Source: Scortum barcoo
Taxonomy: Eukaryota > Chordata > Actinopteri > Centrarchiformes > Terapontidae
Direction: 5' to 3'
Length of the DNA stretch: 64,000 bases
NCBI GenBank assembly: GCA_023238725.1
Contig: CM041534.1
Coordinates: forward strand, 21,946,303 to 22,010,302
Every line of letters starts with the position of its first letter. Within the stretch, counting starts at the first letter, position 1. A program made the position numbers and the translations under genes. Below the pieces are notes generated by a model. The model saw only the letters and a list, made by a program, of their open reading frames with translations, searched no databases and was not told the origin of the DNA. Shown in pieces: positions 1 through 12,639 of the stretch.

Positions 1-882
1 TACCTTGTCCAGACGCAAGTTTACACGGCTCGCTGTTGGTACACCGTGATCAAAGACATTGTTTGGTAGCTGTCGGAAGAATTTTAATTCGGGGTCAACC
101 CATTTTAATGGTGTGCATGAAGAGTGGATTTACGCTGCCCCTTTTGGATTAATTTGTATTTTGTTTTGGTTTGTTTTGTTCAGTTATATTGTAATTTGGT
201 TTCTTGATTTCCCTTTTTGTTTGAGTTTTTATGCAGTTGAGTTATTTGTTCGGGATAGAGGGGTTTTTGTGCTATGTGAATTGACTTGATTTTGGGGGTA
301 GTTTTGTGTTTTATAATTTGTTTAGGTATTACTTTTAATGTTGGTAGATTTGTGTGTTTTGTTTCTTCCTTTGGGGCAGTGTTACCCACTAATTTCTTTA
401 TTTCTCCTTTCAGTCGCTGAGGGCCGGTGGTGGCTGGTGCTGGTGACCTGGGCTGACGGTGTCCTCCTTCTTCCCTTCGTGTGTGCAGTGTTTCCTGGGG
501 CGTGGTTTCTTTCTTCCCTGGGTGTGCCGGTCACGTGTTTAGGTGATTTTACGTTTTATGTTTTTGTTTTGGTGGGCATCCTTCTCCTCTATTCACGAGC
601 TCTTGTCCCACTGACAGGCCCCAGCGCTGGTTTACTCTTTCCCCTTTTTGTAGGATTGGTGTTTTTTTTTTTACTCCTAATAAAGTGATGTTTTCTTAAA
701 TTTTGGAGCACCGTCTCTGGCCTGAGTGGTATTGAACCTGTGTGCTTAATAATCTGTTGTACGAGGATGAATAATTCCCTGGGTGAAATTCCCAGGGTGG
801 CGTTGTTTGGCAATTAACTGGTTATTGGTTATATCTAAACTAAATCAAGGCTCCACCCGTTGCCCTCCCGCTGGTCGCCACA
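1..882 (+). mobile_element. 3' end of an LTR retrotransposon (partial, cut by window edge)
   Basis: The block is T- and G-rich on this strand and very poor in A, unlike the sequence after it. An AATAAA polyadenylation signal lies at 679-684 and is followed by a T-rich, then GT-containing stretch. The block stops in a short inverted-repeat stem (CTGGG/CCCAG near 779-797) and a GC-richer tail ending GCCACA at 882, which is the CA end expected of an LTR. Base composition changes abruptly at that point. This arrangement (R-U5 like tail after a polyA signal, terminal CA) fits an LTR in forward orientation, most likely a Ty3/gypsy-type or endogenous retrovirus-like element. The 5' LTR, gag and pol would lie left of the window and the LTR start is not placed. 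An open frame at 3-152 could be the tail of the internal region, but I see no domain in it. Confidence 0.45.
679..684 (+). promoter_or_regulatory. Polyadenylation signal AATAAA inside the LTR-like block
   Basis: A canonical AATAAA hexamer is followed within about 20 bases by a T-rich stretch. It sits about 200 bases before the putative LTR end, as expected for the R/U5 region of an LTR. AATAAA is common by chance in AT-rich DNA, so its meaning depends on the LTR call. Confidence 0.35.
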
Positions 883-1053
883 ATAAAATGTCATTTTTAA
901 AAACAGGTCTAAATAGGTCCAGTCTCCATAAACAAATCTTGCTGTGTGGTTGACCCACATCAAAAATGTGATTTCAACTAACAGTCTTGAATTCAGAGGT
1001 GCCCCAAATTACCTGGATGAAGGAGAACCACCAAACCATATAAAATGGACTTC

Positions 1054-1160
1054 CAGTTAAATGGTAAATGGTCTGCATTTACATAGCACTTTTCTCTCAT
1101 AGCAGACAAATGAAGAAAAGGGATTTCAATTGCAAAAACAGCCCAAAGCATTTATATTAC
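1054..1160 (+). repeat. Degraded teleost interspersed repeat fragment
   Basis: The stretch beginning ATGGTAAATGGTCTGCATTT and continuing ACATAGCACTTTTCTCTC, with CCCAAAGCATTTATATTAC about 80 bases later, resembles a high-copy repeat seen in many fish genomes (core of the form GTAAATGGACTGCATTTATATAGCGCTTTT, later CAAAGCGCTTTA). The match is from memory of the family's appearance, not from a search. The class is not assigned. The copy is short and diverged. Confidence 0.45.
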
Positions 1161-4100
1161 GTTAATAAAAGACAGATAAAGAAACTTTAGCTCTAAATAA
1201 TTACCACAAGATAAATGAGGAGAACTCTGAGAAAACAGAGTTAGAAAAATGGGTTGGAGACAAGTTTATCTTTCATTTTTATGTATCTTAACTGATACTG
1301 ACTGTCCATTGTCTGTTCTTTTAAAGCGTTTCATTTGTATTCACTTTACATGACAAATTTTTCTCAGTTTGAGCGAATGCAAAAGTCGGTCGTCAGCTGC
1401 ATTTGAAACTTCAGACTTAAGCTTCACGCCCCTTTTCGAAACTTTCTTTGCTGATGACCTGAAGGGCTCTTCTCTCTTATATTGCAATTTTCATTACTAG
1501 AGACACTAAAAAGGGGGCAAAAATCAAAAGAAAAATAATATGCTGAAGTGAAATCAAAGTAGCTGAAGCCAGAAAAGAGGGTAGATCCTTGGTGGACTTG
1601 AGATGGGCCAAGAAGCAACGACCACCACAGTTCTCTTAATGTATTAACAGCCCTTTAATGAAACAAGCTTACCAAAATCATTACCAAGCTTCATATGAGA
1701 AGTGAAATAAGTTACCGAGACCTGAAGCAGGACTGGATCAGATTATTTCAAGACAGAAGTTGGGACTTTCAGAATTCAGTACCGTCTGAGTTTTCTTGTC
1801 TAGTAGATTTTACGGGGAACAAAGCTCTTCACAGCTGACTCCACTACTTATGCTTTATAGGGTGTAAAGAGGAAACTCCCCTCTGACATGTCTATGAATA
1901 TCATCTATGTAACTGTTGGGTCATGTCAAGTCAGATTTAAACAGAAGCAGCCATCTGTCTGGTACCTGGATGAATCCCAAAAATGCAACTCTCAAACATG
2001 TCCAAGTGATAGCCATGAAATGCCATCCTGTTCCACTCCTTCCACTGTGATGCGAATCTGGCATTAATTCAACCCTCCTTCTCCTTTTCCTCCTCTCATC
2101 ACCAAATCTGCATTAGCTAGTCTTAGGACTGCATTTCTATCTTGTCCTCTAAGCCTCTGTGGCTTTCGAAACAGTTTGTCACAAAAGACACAGCTACAGA
2201 CTGCTAATATTTGCAGTGACTTCCCCCTCAGCCCTCTTGGACAGCTGTGAAATATATTCAGAGGAGGGAAGACAGAGGCAGAGACAGAGAGCGCGCTACT
2301 CATCCATGTCAAACAGAATCCTACCTATTGTTTCTGCAAGAGCGCAGGGGGACAGGAGGGGAGATATTTGCATTTAACATGTTCTCTAACCCGCTCTCTC
2401 CGTCCTCACCTTTACTTCTCATCTCCTCCCGGACTAAAAAAGTACAACCCTGCAAGTCACCAGCAAGGCTCGCGGTTACAAGCGCACCACTGTTCTCCAC
2501 TCAAATATTTGAATTTTCAAAATGGGATGCTGTTTGCCTACTGGGGGGATTCATTAAACCAGAACACTATGTGATTATCGTTCTGATAATTCTGCAACAC
2601 AGAAGATTGCAAAATAATAGAAGTGAAGCAAAAATGTAGGTTTGTGTTTCTAAGAATGTGGGGAGGACAGAGGTGGATATTGTAATGCAATACGTTCCGG
2701 CCCGGCTGCCCGGTCTGTGTTGCAATATTATTAAACCAACAGCGGGCTTGCCCTGCGTGAACCATGAGTTGTTAGACTGGAGACAATGAATCCTCGCTTG
2801 CCTTTAGCCAAAAGGAAACCTAACCTGAATTTCAATCTAACCTTCTGAGAGTTGGAAAGGAGGACAAACAACTAGGTCGTGCGGGGCCATATGTGCACTC
2901 ACACTTTCACTCACACACCTCTTTCAATCCAGGCCTCTCTGTTTTTCTATGCCCATGCTCACTTCGACTTACTTCAAGGCCTACCTTATAATAAACCGAA
3001 TACTTTAATTAATTAATTACCCTTAAATACAAGTTTTAATCTGCAATTTTGTAACTGTTACTGCAACTTTAACATAGGTTTTCTAAGGACCCATTCAAAT
3101 ACTGTAAAATGGTAATGACCCCAGCAGCTGCAGACTTGTAAAGTTGTCACTTTAAATTTATAATGATGACATCCGTTTGGATTTCAAAGTCTTATTGCAT
3201 AGGTATACTGTTGCAATAACAAGGCAGGCTAAATATGGTCATTTTCAGGGTAGAATACGCCACCAATTGGTATCTCAGTGTTACTATACACTGCATGTTG
3301 GAGGGTAGAAGGCTTTCAACTCACAGTATCAGTATAAAAATGCTTAAAAAATAACCTCAGTGTTCCAGGGATGTGTGAATCCCACTGATAGGCCATTCTG
3401 AGATTTACCACCATCTAAAATATAATTACAGTGTATGACAAAGATCTGGATGAATATGATTGTAAGTTTAGCTATATAGTTTCCCATTTTGATGTATGTC
3501 CAACATAGATAGTAATGCATGTTATAAAGGTCTTTTTATATGATTTCTATGATGTTCCCTGGAAAGAGAAAGTCAAGCTGATTCCAGTATGTGTATGATA
3601 CGTGTCTTGGTTTCTGGAGATACAATGCAGAGAAGAAGCAGCCTGATTTTTTGCTCAGTGTATGTCGATTTAGTTCAAAAGGTGAGGGAAGTTCCAAATT
3701 GATTTTACAGAGATGATCGTGCACTTTACACCAATTTCGCTTACTTTCCACCGCAAACATCAAACAAAGACTGTCTAAGACATTTCCTGTGACCAACACT
3801 AAGTCTGAGAAACAGCCTTAACCTAATGACAGACGCTCAATGGTAAACACACATCAGAGTAAACAGGTTTGTTATGTGGCAACTGAGGCTTTCCACTGCT
3901 GAGTGTGAAGGAAAACAGAGCACCATGCAGAAATTGCTAATCAGAAAAACTATAAAAACACCTGCTCTCCACTTTCACAGTCAAATAGTGGCATTTTGCA
4001 GAGGATGAGACAAGTAGATGAAAAAAAAAATCGAGGTGGGCGATAGATTTCGCCTTTCTGCTTAAAATGACGCAGGAGAAGCTAAAGTAGGACTCCTTTG

Positions 4101-6284
4101 AACATCATAAATTCCCACAGAGCCAGCAGGATGAAGACACTTGAGGTACAGTGTTTTTGTATGACTGAGCCCAAGCACTGAGCCCACAGAGAAACACTCC
4201 TCTCTGAACTTGTGTGAGGAGGTTTACAGGCAGATTTACGAACAAACAATAACCTTTTTCCTAAGTCGATATGCTAATATTCACTGAACTCACCACAGCC
4301 CGTGTGGTATGTTCAACAGATTTTGTGTGGTTTCAAGGACATCTTGGAGCAATGAATGCTGAGGTTCAACAATGTGGGTTATTTGGTATCCTGGCTTTTT
4401 TTTTTCTTGTGTAACAGTTCACCAGTCGTGTTCGCAGAAAAGCTCCAGGAAACTACATGCGAATTCTTACAAGAATAATGATAACGTTCTCTTACCTTGA
4501 TATGACGGACAAGAAAGGTCATTTAAGGTCACCACATGGGAGAGGGGGAGAAAAGAAAGAAAGTACATTAGTGGAATTATCTTGACATAGATTAGACAGC
4601 CACAGAGGGTTTTAATCAGTGCGACTCAGGTTAAAGCGAAGCAATGTTGTGTCTGCACACATGGACCAAATGACAGAGCGGTAACTGAATAAACGGCGTG
4701 CACAGGAGTGATTTATTCAGGCCAGCACCTTTCCCAGCAAGGAACAAGACTTTACTTTGATGAATAAGATAGGAATATTCAAGAGACATGTGAAGTGCAG
4801 AATTTAGTTTTTGTGCAGCATTGAAACTGTCATATATTGTTTGTACTTTGTAAAACACGAGACACATTCTAACATGAATACCCAACCCAACCCAACTCAA
4901 TAATGGCCTGATCCAACGAGGGGTTGAAGAAAAGTACAAATCCTACAGTGATCCCATGTAGTGTGTCATAACAAAAGAGAACCAATTCTGCGTCAAGAAC
5001 ACTTCACGAGGCCTTGAAGGAAAGACTAGAATCCCTTTGCTGGTTTAGATTGACGTCTGCAATATGTTCCACAATGTTTCAGAAGCCGTGGTTGTTGATT
5101 TTCTTTAACCTTGAAGTTTCTCTCAAACCTTTGTGCCCAATGGCCTTTGCACTTGATGCAGATCAAAGAAGGTTGCAGTCCGTGACGTTTGTCATTTCAC
5201 AAAGATTTTAAGGCATAGTGATCACTCACATAGCAAACTTATTGAAAGATGTAAATGCTATACAGTATGTAACTTAGCAAACTAATATAGCAAAAATTGT
5301 ATTGCATATACATTCATACCTCTAAAATATGCCAGAAACCTCAACAAGACCAACACAAATAAGTTCTGAGACCCAGACAAAACCCAGATGGAGAGCTTTT
5401 GGTTTCATTAACTTCAGCTGTGCTTTGTTGTGTTTACCGGCTACTGATTTCCTTTAGCCTTTGGGTGCCATGCTGGCCTGAAACATTCATCACTATTAGG
5501 CAAGGCCGAGTAATAGCTCATACAGCACCACACACTAAGACAGAGACAGAAGTTGGCTAAGTTCCTTCACTATATGGGCTGTAGGTTATGGTGCATCCAC
5601 TGTGGAGACTTAAACACTTGAGGTGAGCAAGACCATGCCTGTAATTTTCCATGGTTTAGCCCATTAACTGCAAATCACATATATTTTACATTCCTTTTGA
5701 GCATTTTCCAAAGCACACCTTGATTTTTTTTTTTTCCAGATTGATTTCTTACCTTCCAGGCAGCTTTCCAGAATTTGGTTAATTTCAGGTATAAAAATGG
5801 ACTTGCAAAGACTTCAAACCTAATATACCTATTCTTACAAGGTGCAGCATTCATCATGTGGTAAAGCAGCTGTGAAAAGGGATCATACTGAAATCTCTTC
5901 CTCATTGCAGCACACTCGAGAACACTCAAAAATCTGAGCTCGCTGCTGAAGCAAATCAGTCTTATTAGTGAAAGAAACACCCTCATTCACACCATTATTG
6001 TGTTTTCTGGCATTATTACATTTGCTTATTTTTTAACACTGTGAAATGAAGAGAAAGCAGTTGATCCAAGAGGAGATCTGTCTAATATCATTGATGTTAA
6101 GATCTGAAAAATATTTAGTAGAAATATAAATGATCAAGCACCAAAGTTCCAAAAAAATGCTTAATGCAGCTTTAAATTCAAATGGATTTTACTTTTCCTC
6201 AATTTGAAACTGCTGGATGCATTACAATGCATTCAAACAGCTACACATTGCTACCAACAAAACATTGTAAAGCAGTGGTTCATC
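1161..6284. other. Non-coding stretch, no gene seen
   Basis: No open frame here has a recognisable domain. Small items only: an (AATT)n run near 3006-3020, an A tract at about 4021-4030, three tandem CCCAA-like pentamers near 4868-4890, and a T tract near 5726-5737. A block near 6155-6175 ending TTAATGCAGCTTTAA resembles the ends of the repeats at 54.3 and 55.8 kb, but is too short to call. Confidence 0.6.
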
Positions 6285-6445
6285 AATAAATCTTCAGAGT
6301 AATTTGCATCTGTCAGCTATGAATCTATCCCGACAGTTCCGCTTTTTATAGAGTCATCATAAATCAGAGGGCTCTGGTTACTGAAAAGAAGGGACATAAT
6401 ATGCAAATGAGTCCTTTAGACCTTCCAATGCACAAAAAGATGGCA
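6285..6445. promoter_or_regulatory. Candidate regulatory element with two opposed octamer sites
   Basis: Two perfect POU octamers face opposite ways: ATTTGCAT at 6302-6309 and ATGCAAAT at 6401-6408. The sequence between them contains AT-rich homeodomain-like sites (TTTTATAG, CATAAATCA) and is slightly less repetitive than its surroundings. OCT/POU factors bind this octamer. That the block is an enhancer is inference; conservation cannot be seen here. Confidence 0.25.
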
Positions 6446-9400
6446 CCATGAAAGGTCTTTTTCTGCGTGAGTGCACATGCACACATGGGCAAATGGAGGG
6501 CTGCTGAATGGGTGGATCAGTGGGTGGTGGTCAACACTAAACAGCAAGGGACACAGCATTTACATTTACAGAACTGTATCGACCCATAGGTCAGATATAA
6601 CATGAAGAAATGTATTAATTCATTTCTTCCCTTGAACCTATGATCTTTCCAAGGCTTATGGGAACAGCTGCACTTTTGTGTATGCACATATATAGAGATT
6701 TAAATTGCACAAACCAATGCCTACAACATCAAACGGAGTGAAAATATCACTTTCATCCTGATCTTTATCTTAGAGCGTTACTGTAAGCCAAGGATAAATA
6801 ATACATTTTAAAAATAAGCCCACCTGGGGGAATAAAAACATTTTTCTTCCAGATACAAATCACGTAAATTACGTCATTTTTATAGATACTGTATTAACTT
6901 TTTTCATTTAATCAAGCAGACAAGAGACTGTGTGTGTTGATCACATCAGACAAGTGAGCAGCATTTTCAGCAATGTGGGAGTCTACAAAGCAGGTACACG
7001 TAAGCAAACATGTAGTGCTTTGCCAAACAGGCTTAGAAAGTGCTGCGAAATGAAGAACAAATCCAGTACAATAACAATCAGCTATGATAAAAATAGGACT
7101 TTCTGTGCTGGCTGTGCAGAGACTGCCCGGCAAAAGGGAAGTTAACTTTATGTCCTGGGATTACCATTTTAACAGCCAAAATATACATAAAATAATGATT
7201 CAATGAGGTTTATAGTCTTTTCAACAGTTCAGTGACCACAAGTATTATTAAGTATGCAATCAGCCAGACACAAAGAACAACTAATACTCAGGCACCCTGA
7301 ACTCAAATAAAGTCAGATACCATACTGGATTCACAGCAATAGTCACCAAAATGAAATCAATGGAAGTTACAATTTATGGGACAAAATGCCTTAAATGTGT
7401 GAAAATCTTAGAAACCCTGCAGGCTTTAATGTTTTTAACATCCAACAATACGAAGATGCAGGATGGAACAAAATGTACAGATGAAAATATTATGGGGATA
7501 AGGATGTTAGGTTTGTCCTCAGGTTGGAGTTAAAGCAAAGGACACGGGATCATTAGAATCAAAGGGCTTATTCCCTCTGGGGCAGGAAGTGCTCACCAAA
7601 GTTCATGACTAGACTGCGGGATAAGTAAAGCTGACATTTTGTCCTGAGGGTTGTGCTAGAAGAAAAAAATGGCGGGCATAAAATGTGCTCAGTTCTTTTC
7701 AGGGCAATCTGTCAGGTGGATTTTTAATTTCTTGCGTGTATTTGGAGATTGTGGCGTGATGCGGCTGTTCAAGAAAATGGGAGTGGGTCAATAAAGCCAC
7801 AAGGGTTCATCCCCTAGGGGTGTTTTTGAAATACCTTATCATTAAACAAAATGTTGGACAATGCGACTTGACCCTATGGTGGCAGAAGATAACACATCAG
7901 GGGTCACTAAAATCAATAGAATGTATCCTCTGTAGATATTGAACATCCAAACCAAATTAAATCTAGTCACTTTAGTTAGATGTATTGCTATGGACAGACT
8001 GGGGGCCAAACCATGAATGGGACAAAATCATTTCAGTTTGAAAGCACAAAGACACTACTATACATAAAATTAGAATTTTAGCAAGAGCCTGAAAACAAAA
8101 TGCAATCACATAGAACATACTCATTCACACTCAACTTATTCCCAAAGCAAGGCGCAGGAACAAAAACACTGCATTGTAATTGCAAAGAAAGAGTTGGTGC
8201 TGTTATTCCACAAAGCTCCCATGCAAAGCAAAGTTGTCTTTATTCAGGTTGGATCTGAGGTTATCTGCTTCATCTGTTGTCTTTGCTCTGAGGAATGCAT
8301 GGACTGAAACCATTTAATATCCTCTCAATGTACTGGGTGTTGCAAATATTATGATAAATGATGGTTACTTTGAAGTTGGCTATTGATTTTGCCTAATATC
8401 TCCAGTGAATGTCAGAAGGGTTATGGGGATTGTGGTGTGTATGAAGTGCTCAGTGGCAGTTGGCAGACACACACATATATTGTTCAGCAGTCTTGCTGGC
8501 TGACTCTGCTCTGTGTGGTCGGTTCTGGAGGGAAACACTCCCCTGTGGGTTTTTGGAATTAGATTAGGAATGTGGTGCAAGGTAGCAGGGTTCAAAGGTT
8601 CAGTTGCTACCTTTTAAGATCAAAGTTTTCCCTGGTGTTCAGATTTAAATACTTAAGATATAAAGCTGCACATACTGGCCGAATATGGAAGAGATTTGAG
8701 GGCCGTCTGGGTGTACAATGTATGAAAACAACTGCCTGAGTGCCCACAATATTGCGCTTTCAGGCTTTAAGGTGGCAATACACCCATTAGAAAGAGGTTT
8801 GTTTATGTCTTTATAGTTCCAGTCATAATTCACGTGAGCAATGATACACAATGATAGTGAGCACTGTACACATCATTACAGAGATCGGTGAACAGCAGCC
8901 AGACACGAAAGCAGTGAGAAATACAGTCAGGCATCAGGCAGAATGTGAACAAACATCCAAGAAGAGAAAACTAAGGTGAACAGTAAAATTATGAACACAG
9001 GGTGTGAATATAAATGCAATCCCATCGCAGTGACAGTGTTATCACGGTACAGGTGATATATAACACTGCAAGAGAAGTATCTATAATTGAAAAAGAAATT
9101 ACATACTCTACCAATAAAAGGCCAAAAAAAATGAATATATTATATTATACTATTGTAAATATTACAATACTTATTCACTATATTTTTAATGGTCATCACT
9201 TGAACAAAAACTTTTACAGGTGACTTCAGGGTTAACATATCTGCAGTGAAGCATGGAAACACCTGCACCACATATGCCTCAATCTGTGCAAAACTGTGCA
9301 AATTCCCCACATGATCAGGGGGATTATGAGCGAGGAGGCTGTGCATATCCACTGATTTTCCCGTTTACCTTTTATGAGACGATTCTCACAGATTGCATAA

Positions 9401-12400
9401 TATTTATCAACCTTATCCCATCAGCACTGTTGAGCACCAGAGATGAGAAAGTACTTTTTACTTACAAGGTGGTGGAGCCACTAAATTGAGTCACTCTTCT
9501 TAAGCTGTTGTAAGTTAACTTCTTCTCACCATCTATTAGTATAATAAAGTAGGGCTTTCCACATTGATCAGTATCGATATTAGGATTAGGTTGCACTGAT
9601 TTTTTTTTACTTCTTTTCCATAGGACACCCACATTCAAATCCACTTTTCAGTGGTAGCTCAGACAACATTTTCTGGTAGAATATGGGTGTGCATTTGTGA
9701 TAGGCTGTTAGATTTATGGGTATCCAGTCAGAATGTCCAAAGTTTATTGATGCAAATTCATTTTCAAAATCCCCTTCAGGATTGTTTTAATGCCAAGCGC
9801 TACAATTTTTTTAGCAAAAGTAGTTAGTAGAACACTTAATGCAGGAAAGATATTTCAGGACAACTGTTTACTTGATGAAAACAGAAGCGAACAACAGTTG
9901 CGGATTAATAACTCTTATCACACTGTAGCGTAATATGTATTCATTTCAACATTTTCTAATTTGTTGAGCCCAGGTAGCACACACCTTTTGCAGGAGTAGC
10001 ACTGCAAAATACAAACAGCCAGTTCCCACTGTAGTTGGAAATTCAGTCATGCAGCCTCATCAGTCATGCGGTCTCCTGTGCCAGCGTAATCACCCATTAA
10101 CCAGGGAGAAGTGAACTGTGGACAAACAGCATCAATTCCAGAGAGTGGGCAGAATGAATCCCAGCATCATGACTTACGCATCTCGAACTGCCTTGTCAGA
10201 GGAGATGGATCAACTGGATCTCAGTGACAAGTTGATATGCTGATGGCTGGTGATAAATTCCATCGTTGCGCAGCATTTTGAAATACTGAAACTGACAAGA
10301 AATGCAAACTTTGATGTGCCTGGTGCTCATTTAAGTGCACATCTGTAAACCCTGAGGGGGGGCGAGCTAATCTTCAGGCAGATGCTGGTCAAGCATGTTA
10401 ATAGGATTCTTGTGCTTGGCCAAGTGTAGGTGTTGTGATGGATGGCCTCTCTTTAAATTATTATGAACAAGCACAGTACAGCTGTTTTATAAGTCTGTAG
10501 GAAGGCTACATTACAGCAACCTGCAGTAACGACACTGTTTGAAATGCCACAGACCTACTCTTATTTGCACAAATTAACATCTGGTACACGTATAGACACT
10601 GGTGATAAGTGCTCTTTGCCCACAGGGAGAAACAAATTGAAACTTCTAGGCTGGTAAATACCAAGCTGTTGTGTGTAATCTTATGGAACTAGCAGTTTCT
10701 CCCTCTCAGTCTTTGTGTGAAGCTAGGCAACTTCCCACACCAATCCCTGTACTGTACTAAATGAGAAAACTCGTCGGGTAAGTTGGCAAATAGAGTATTA
10801 CACTAAATGTTTTATTGTTTCTCTGCCTTTTTGCTGACTTAAGTCCATTACCCAAATGAACAAGTCCAAAATGGAGTTAGTTTCCATATAAGCTCTGTTG
10901 CACCATCCAAGTTTGCTTGGCCATTTGAGAAACAACACCAGAGGAGTTTGCTCCTTTGAGTCTATTTTGTCCTGAACAAAATAAACACAACTAACCTAAA
11001 CATCACTACATTCACAAGATGATCCCAAGCACACCAAAATCATTATGCCATTTGTTAGTATGCCCAGGAAATACAGTTATTCCAGTATCACCATATTTAG
11101 TATATACAAACAGGCTTCAGAGATTCATATGACTTGTAAACAGGATGTCAATGCAGCTAACCAATCGTTGAATTTCAGGCTTGCCTGAAAGGTTACAGCT
11201 AAAACATATTGTACTATATGTAAAAACAAATCCAGACATCACCACTTAATGCCGCATTTGGCCCGTGTCTCTACTTGTTGTCCCTTTGCTTCGGCACACA
11301 TACTTGAAGGAAAGGTCATTGTACGCCCAATTAGCAGTAACGCTTATAATTATGATTGCTGATGACAGTAAACAAGAGTTCTACTGGGCCAGGGGATCAC
11401 TAAATCCAGAGTTTGGCAAAGGTACTGAGGAATAGGTCATTCACCAGGGGAATATAACCATCCATGAGCAGAGGGTGACACAAGAATAGTTTAGGCTCTT
11501 AAGTATGTATGTCAAATGTACAACAGACACCCTACAGACCACAGGTAAACACAGCAGAAACAGGCAGTAATCAACCATGAGAGTTTATTTACCTCTCAAG
11601 TATAACACAAAAGGAGAAACAAAAACAACAAGATGTGATTGCCATTTTAAACATGGCTGTGAAAAATCTGGTATAGGCTGTGCCATTCTGATGTGGATTC
11701 CCTTCACCACCTGCTAAAGCAAGATAAATTTCACAACCAATGAACAGCCACTTAGGTTCACAATGCTATAAAGGATGAAAGCAATGATGTATTTGTACTA
11801 AGAGGCAGAGAATAAAACTCAGCACTGGCAAGCACCGTTCACCCCAGAAGAGATGAATTTGAGGCTCACTGACAAAAAAAAGCAAGGTTTTCTTTGCGGC
11901 AAAATTAATTTCTTGGAGTTGTAGTCTCAGCACTGGCACAACTGTGTGCTGGTGTAGCACTTGGATGTTCTGGATATTCAATGTTGGCTGTTATTCTGTG
12001 TTTTCAACATGCCCCGTTGATTTGGGACCAGTGCCCAAAAAGCCTTGAGTTCATCCCTGCTTAAAGGTCTCTGAATTGAAGCGTGTTAACATCTTGGTTG
12101 CGCTCTGTACTTCACACTGTGAGGCATGAGAAATCACATAAGAAATCTCGTGTCTCAACTGTGTTTTACCTCTCCACTTACCCCTGCACAGCTGCTCAGG
12201 CGGACAAGCCTCGCGGAGGGAGGTACTGGCCAACACAAATGAATCCATTCAATCTTAAACTGTCAGAAAAGGCTAAAAGGTTTGCCACAGCTCTGGATTA
12301 GCAGAATTTAAAAAGTCCTTCCTACAGGTATGTCTTCATGTGTCCTGTTAACAACCACACTGCTCACAGGCTTCTGCGCTGCCTCTGGGACTTTAGCTGT

Positions 12401-12608
12401 AACTTTAGCAGTGAAAGTCAACAATTCTAACCTTAAGGGGACAAAGAGCAAGATAGATCCCCATGGCAGACACATGTTCACCCAGTCACACAAACAATTT
12501 ATCTAGTGTGGCAGGCGACCAACCCATTACTCCTGCTGCCCTCCCCCTGTGACAGACAGAGATTTGTGTGGTGAAAGCCAGACAACCATTCTGCAAAAGC
12601 TTATATGT
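6446..12608. other. Non-coding stretch, no gene seen
   Basis: Ordinary AT-rich sequence with scattered short open frames lacking domains. A 10-bp palindrome CCCCTAGGGG lies at 7811-7820. The segment 9545-9610 (CAGTATCGATATTAGG) hints at a very old DNA-transposon relic but is not callable. Two near-identical GTCATGC(A/G)G words occur at about 10046-10070. Confidence 0.6.
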
Positions 12609-12639
12609 TCAGCTATGTGGTATAAAGCCACATAGCTGA
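12609..12639. repeat. Perfect 12-bp inverted repeat with 7-nt loop
   Basis: TCAGCTATGTGG (12609-12620) is followed by the loop TATAAAG and the exact reverse complement CCACATAGCTGA (12628-12639). The flanking base pair (T12608 with G12640) could add a wobble. It is too short for a typical microRNA precursor. It could form a cruciform in DNA or a hairpin in RNA from either strand. No gene is adjacent. Confidence 0.8.

Noticed and set aside
6150..6176. Third possible copy of the repeat end (TTAATGCAGCTTTAA)
   Set aside because: Only the final 12-15 bases agree with the copies at 54.3 and 55.8 kb and nothing upstream matches.
9545..9610. CAGTATCGATATTAGG stretch suggestive of an old DNA transposon
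   Set aside because: Too short and diverged; no ends or target duplication.
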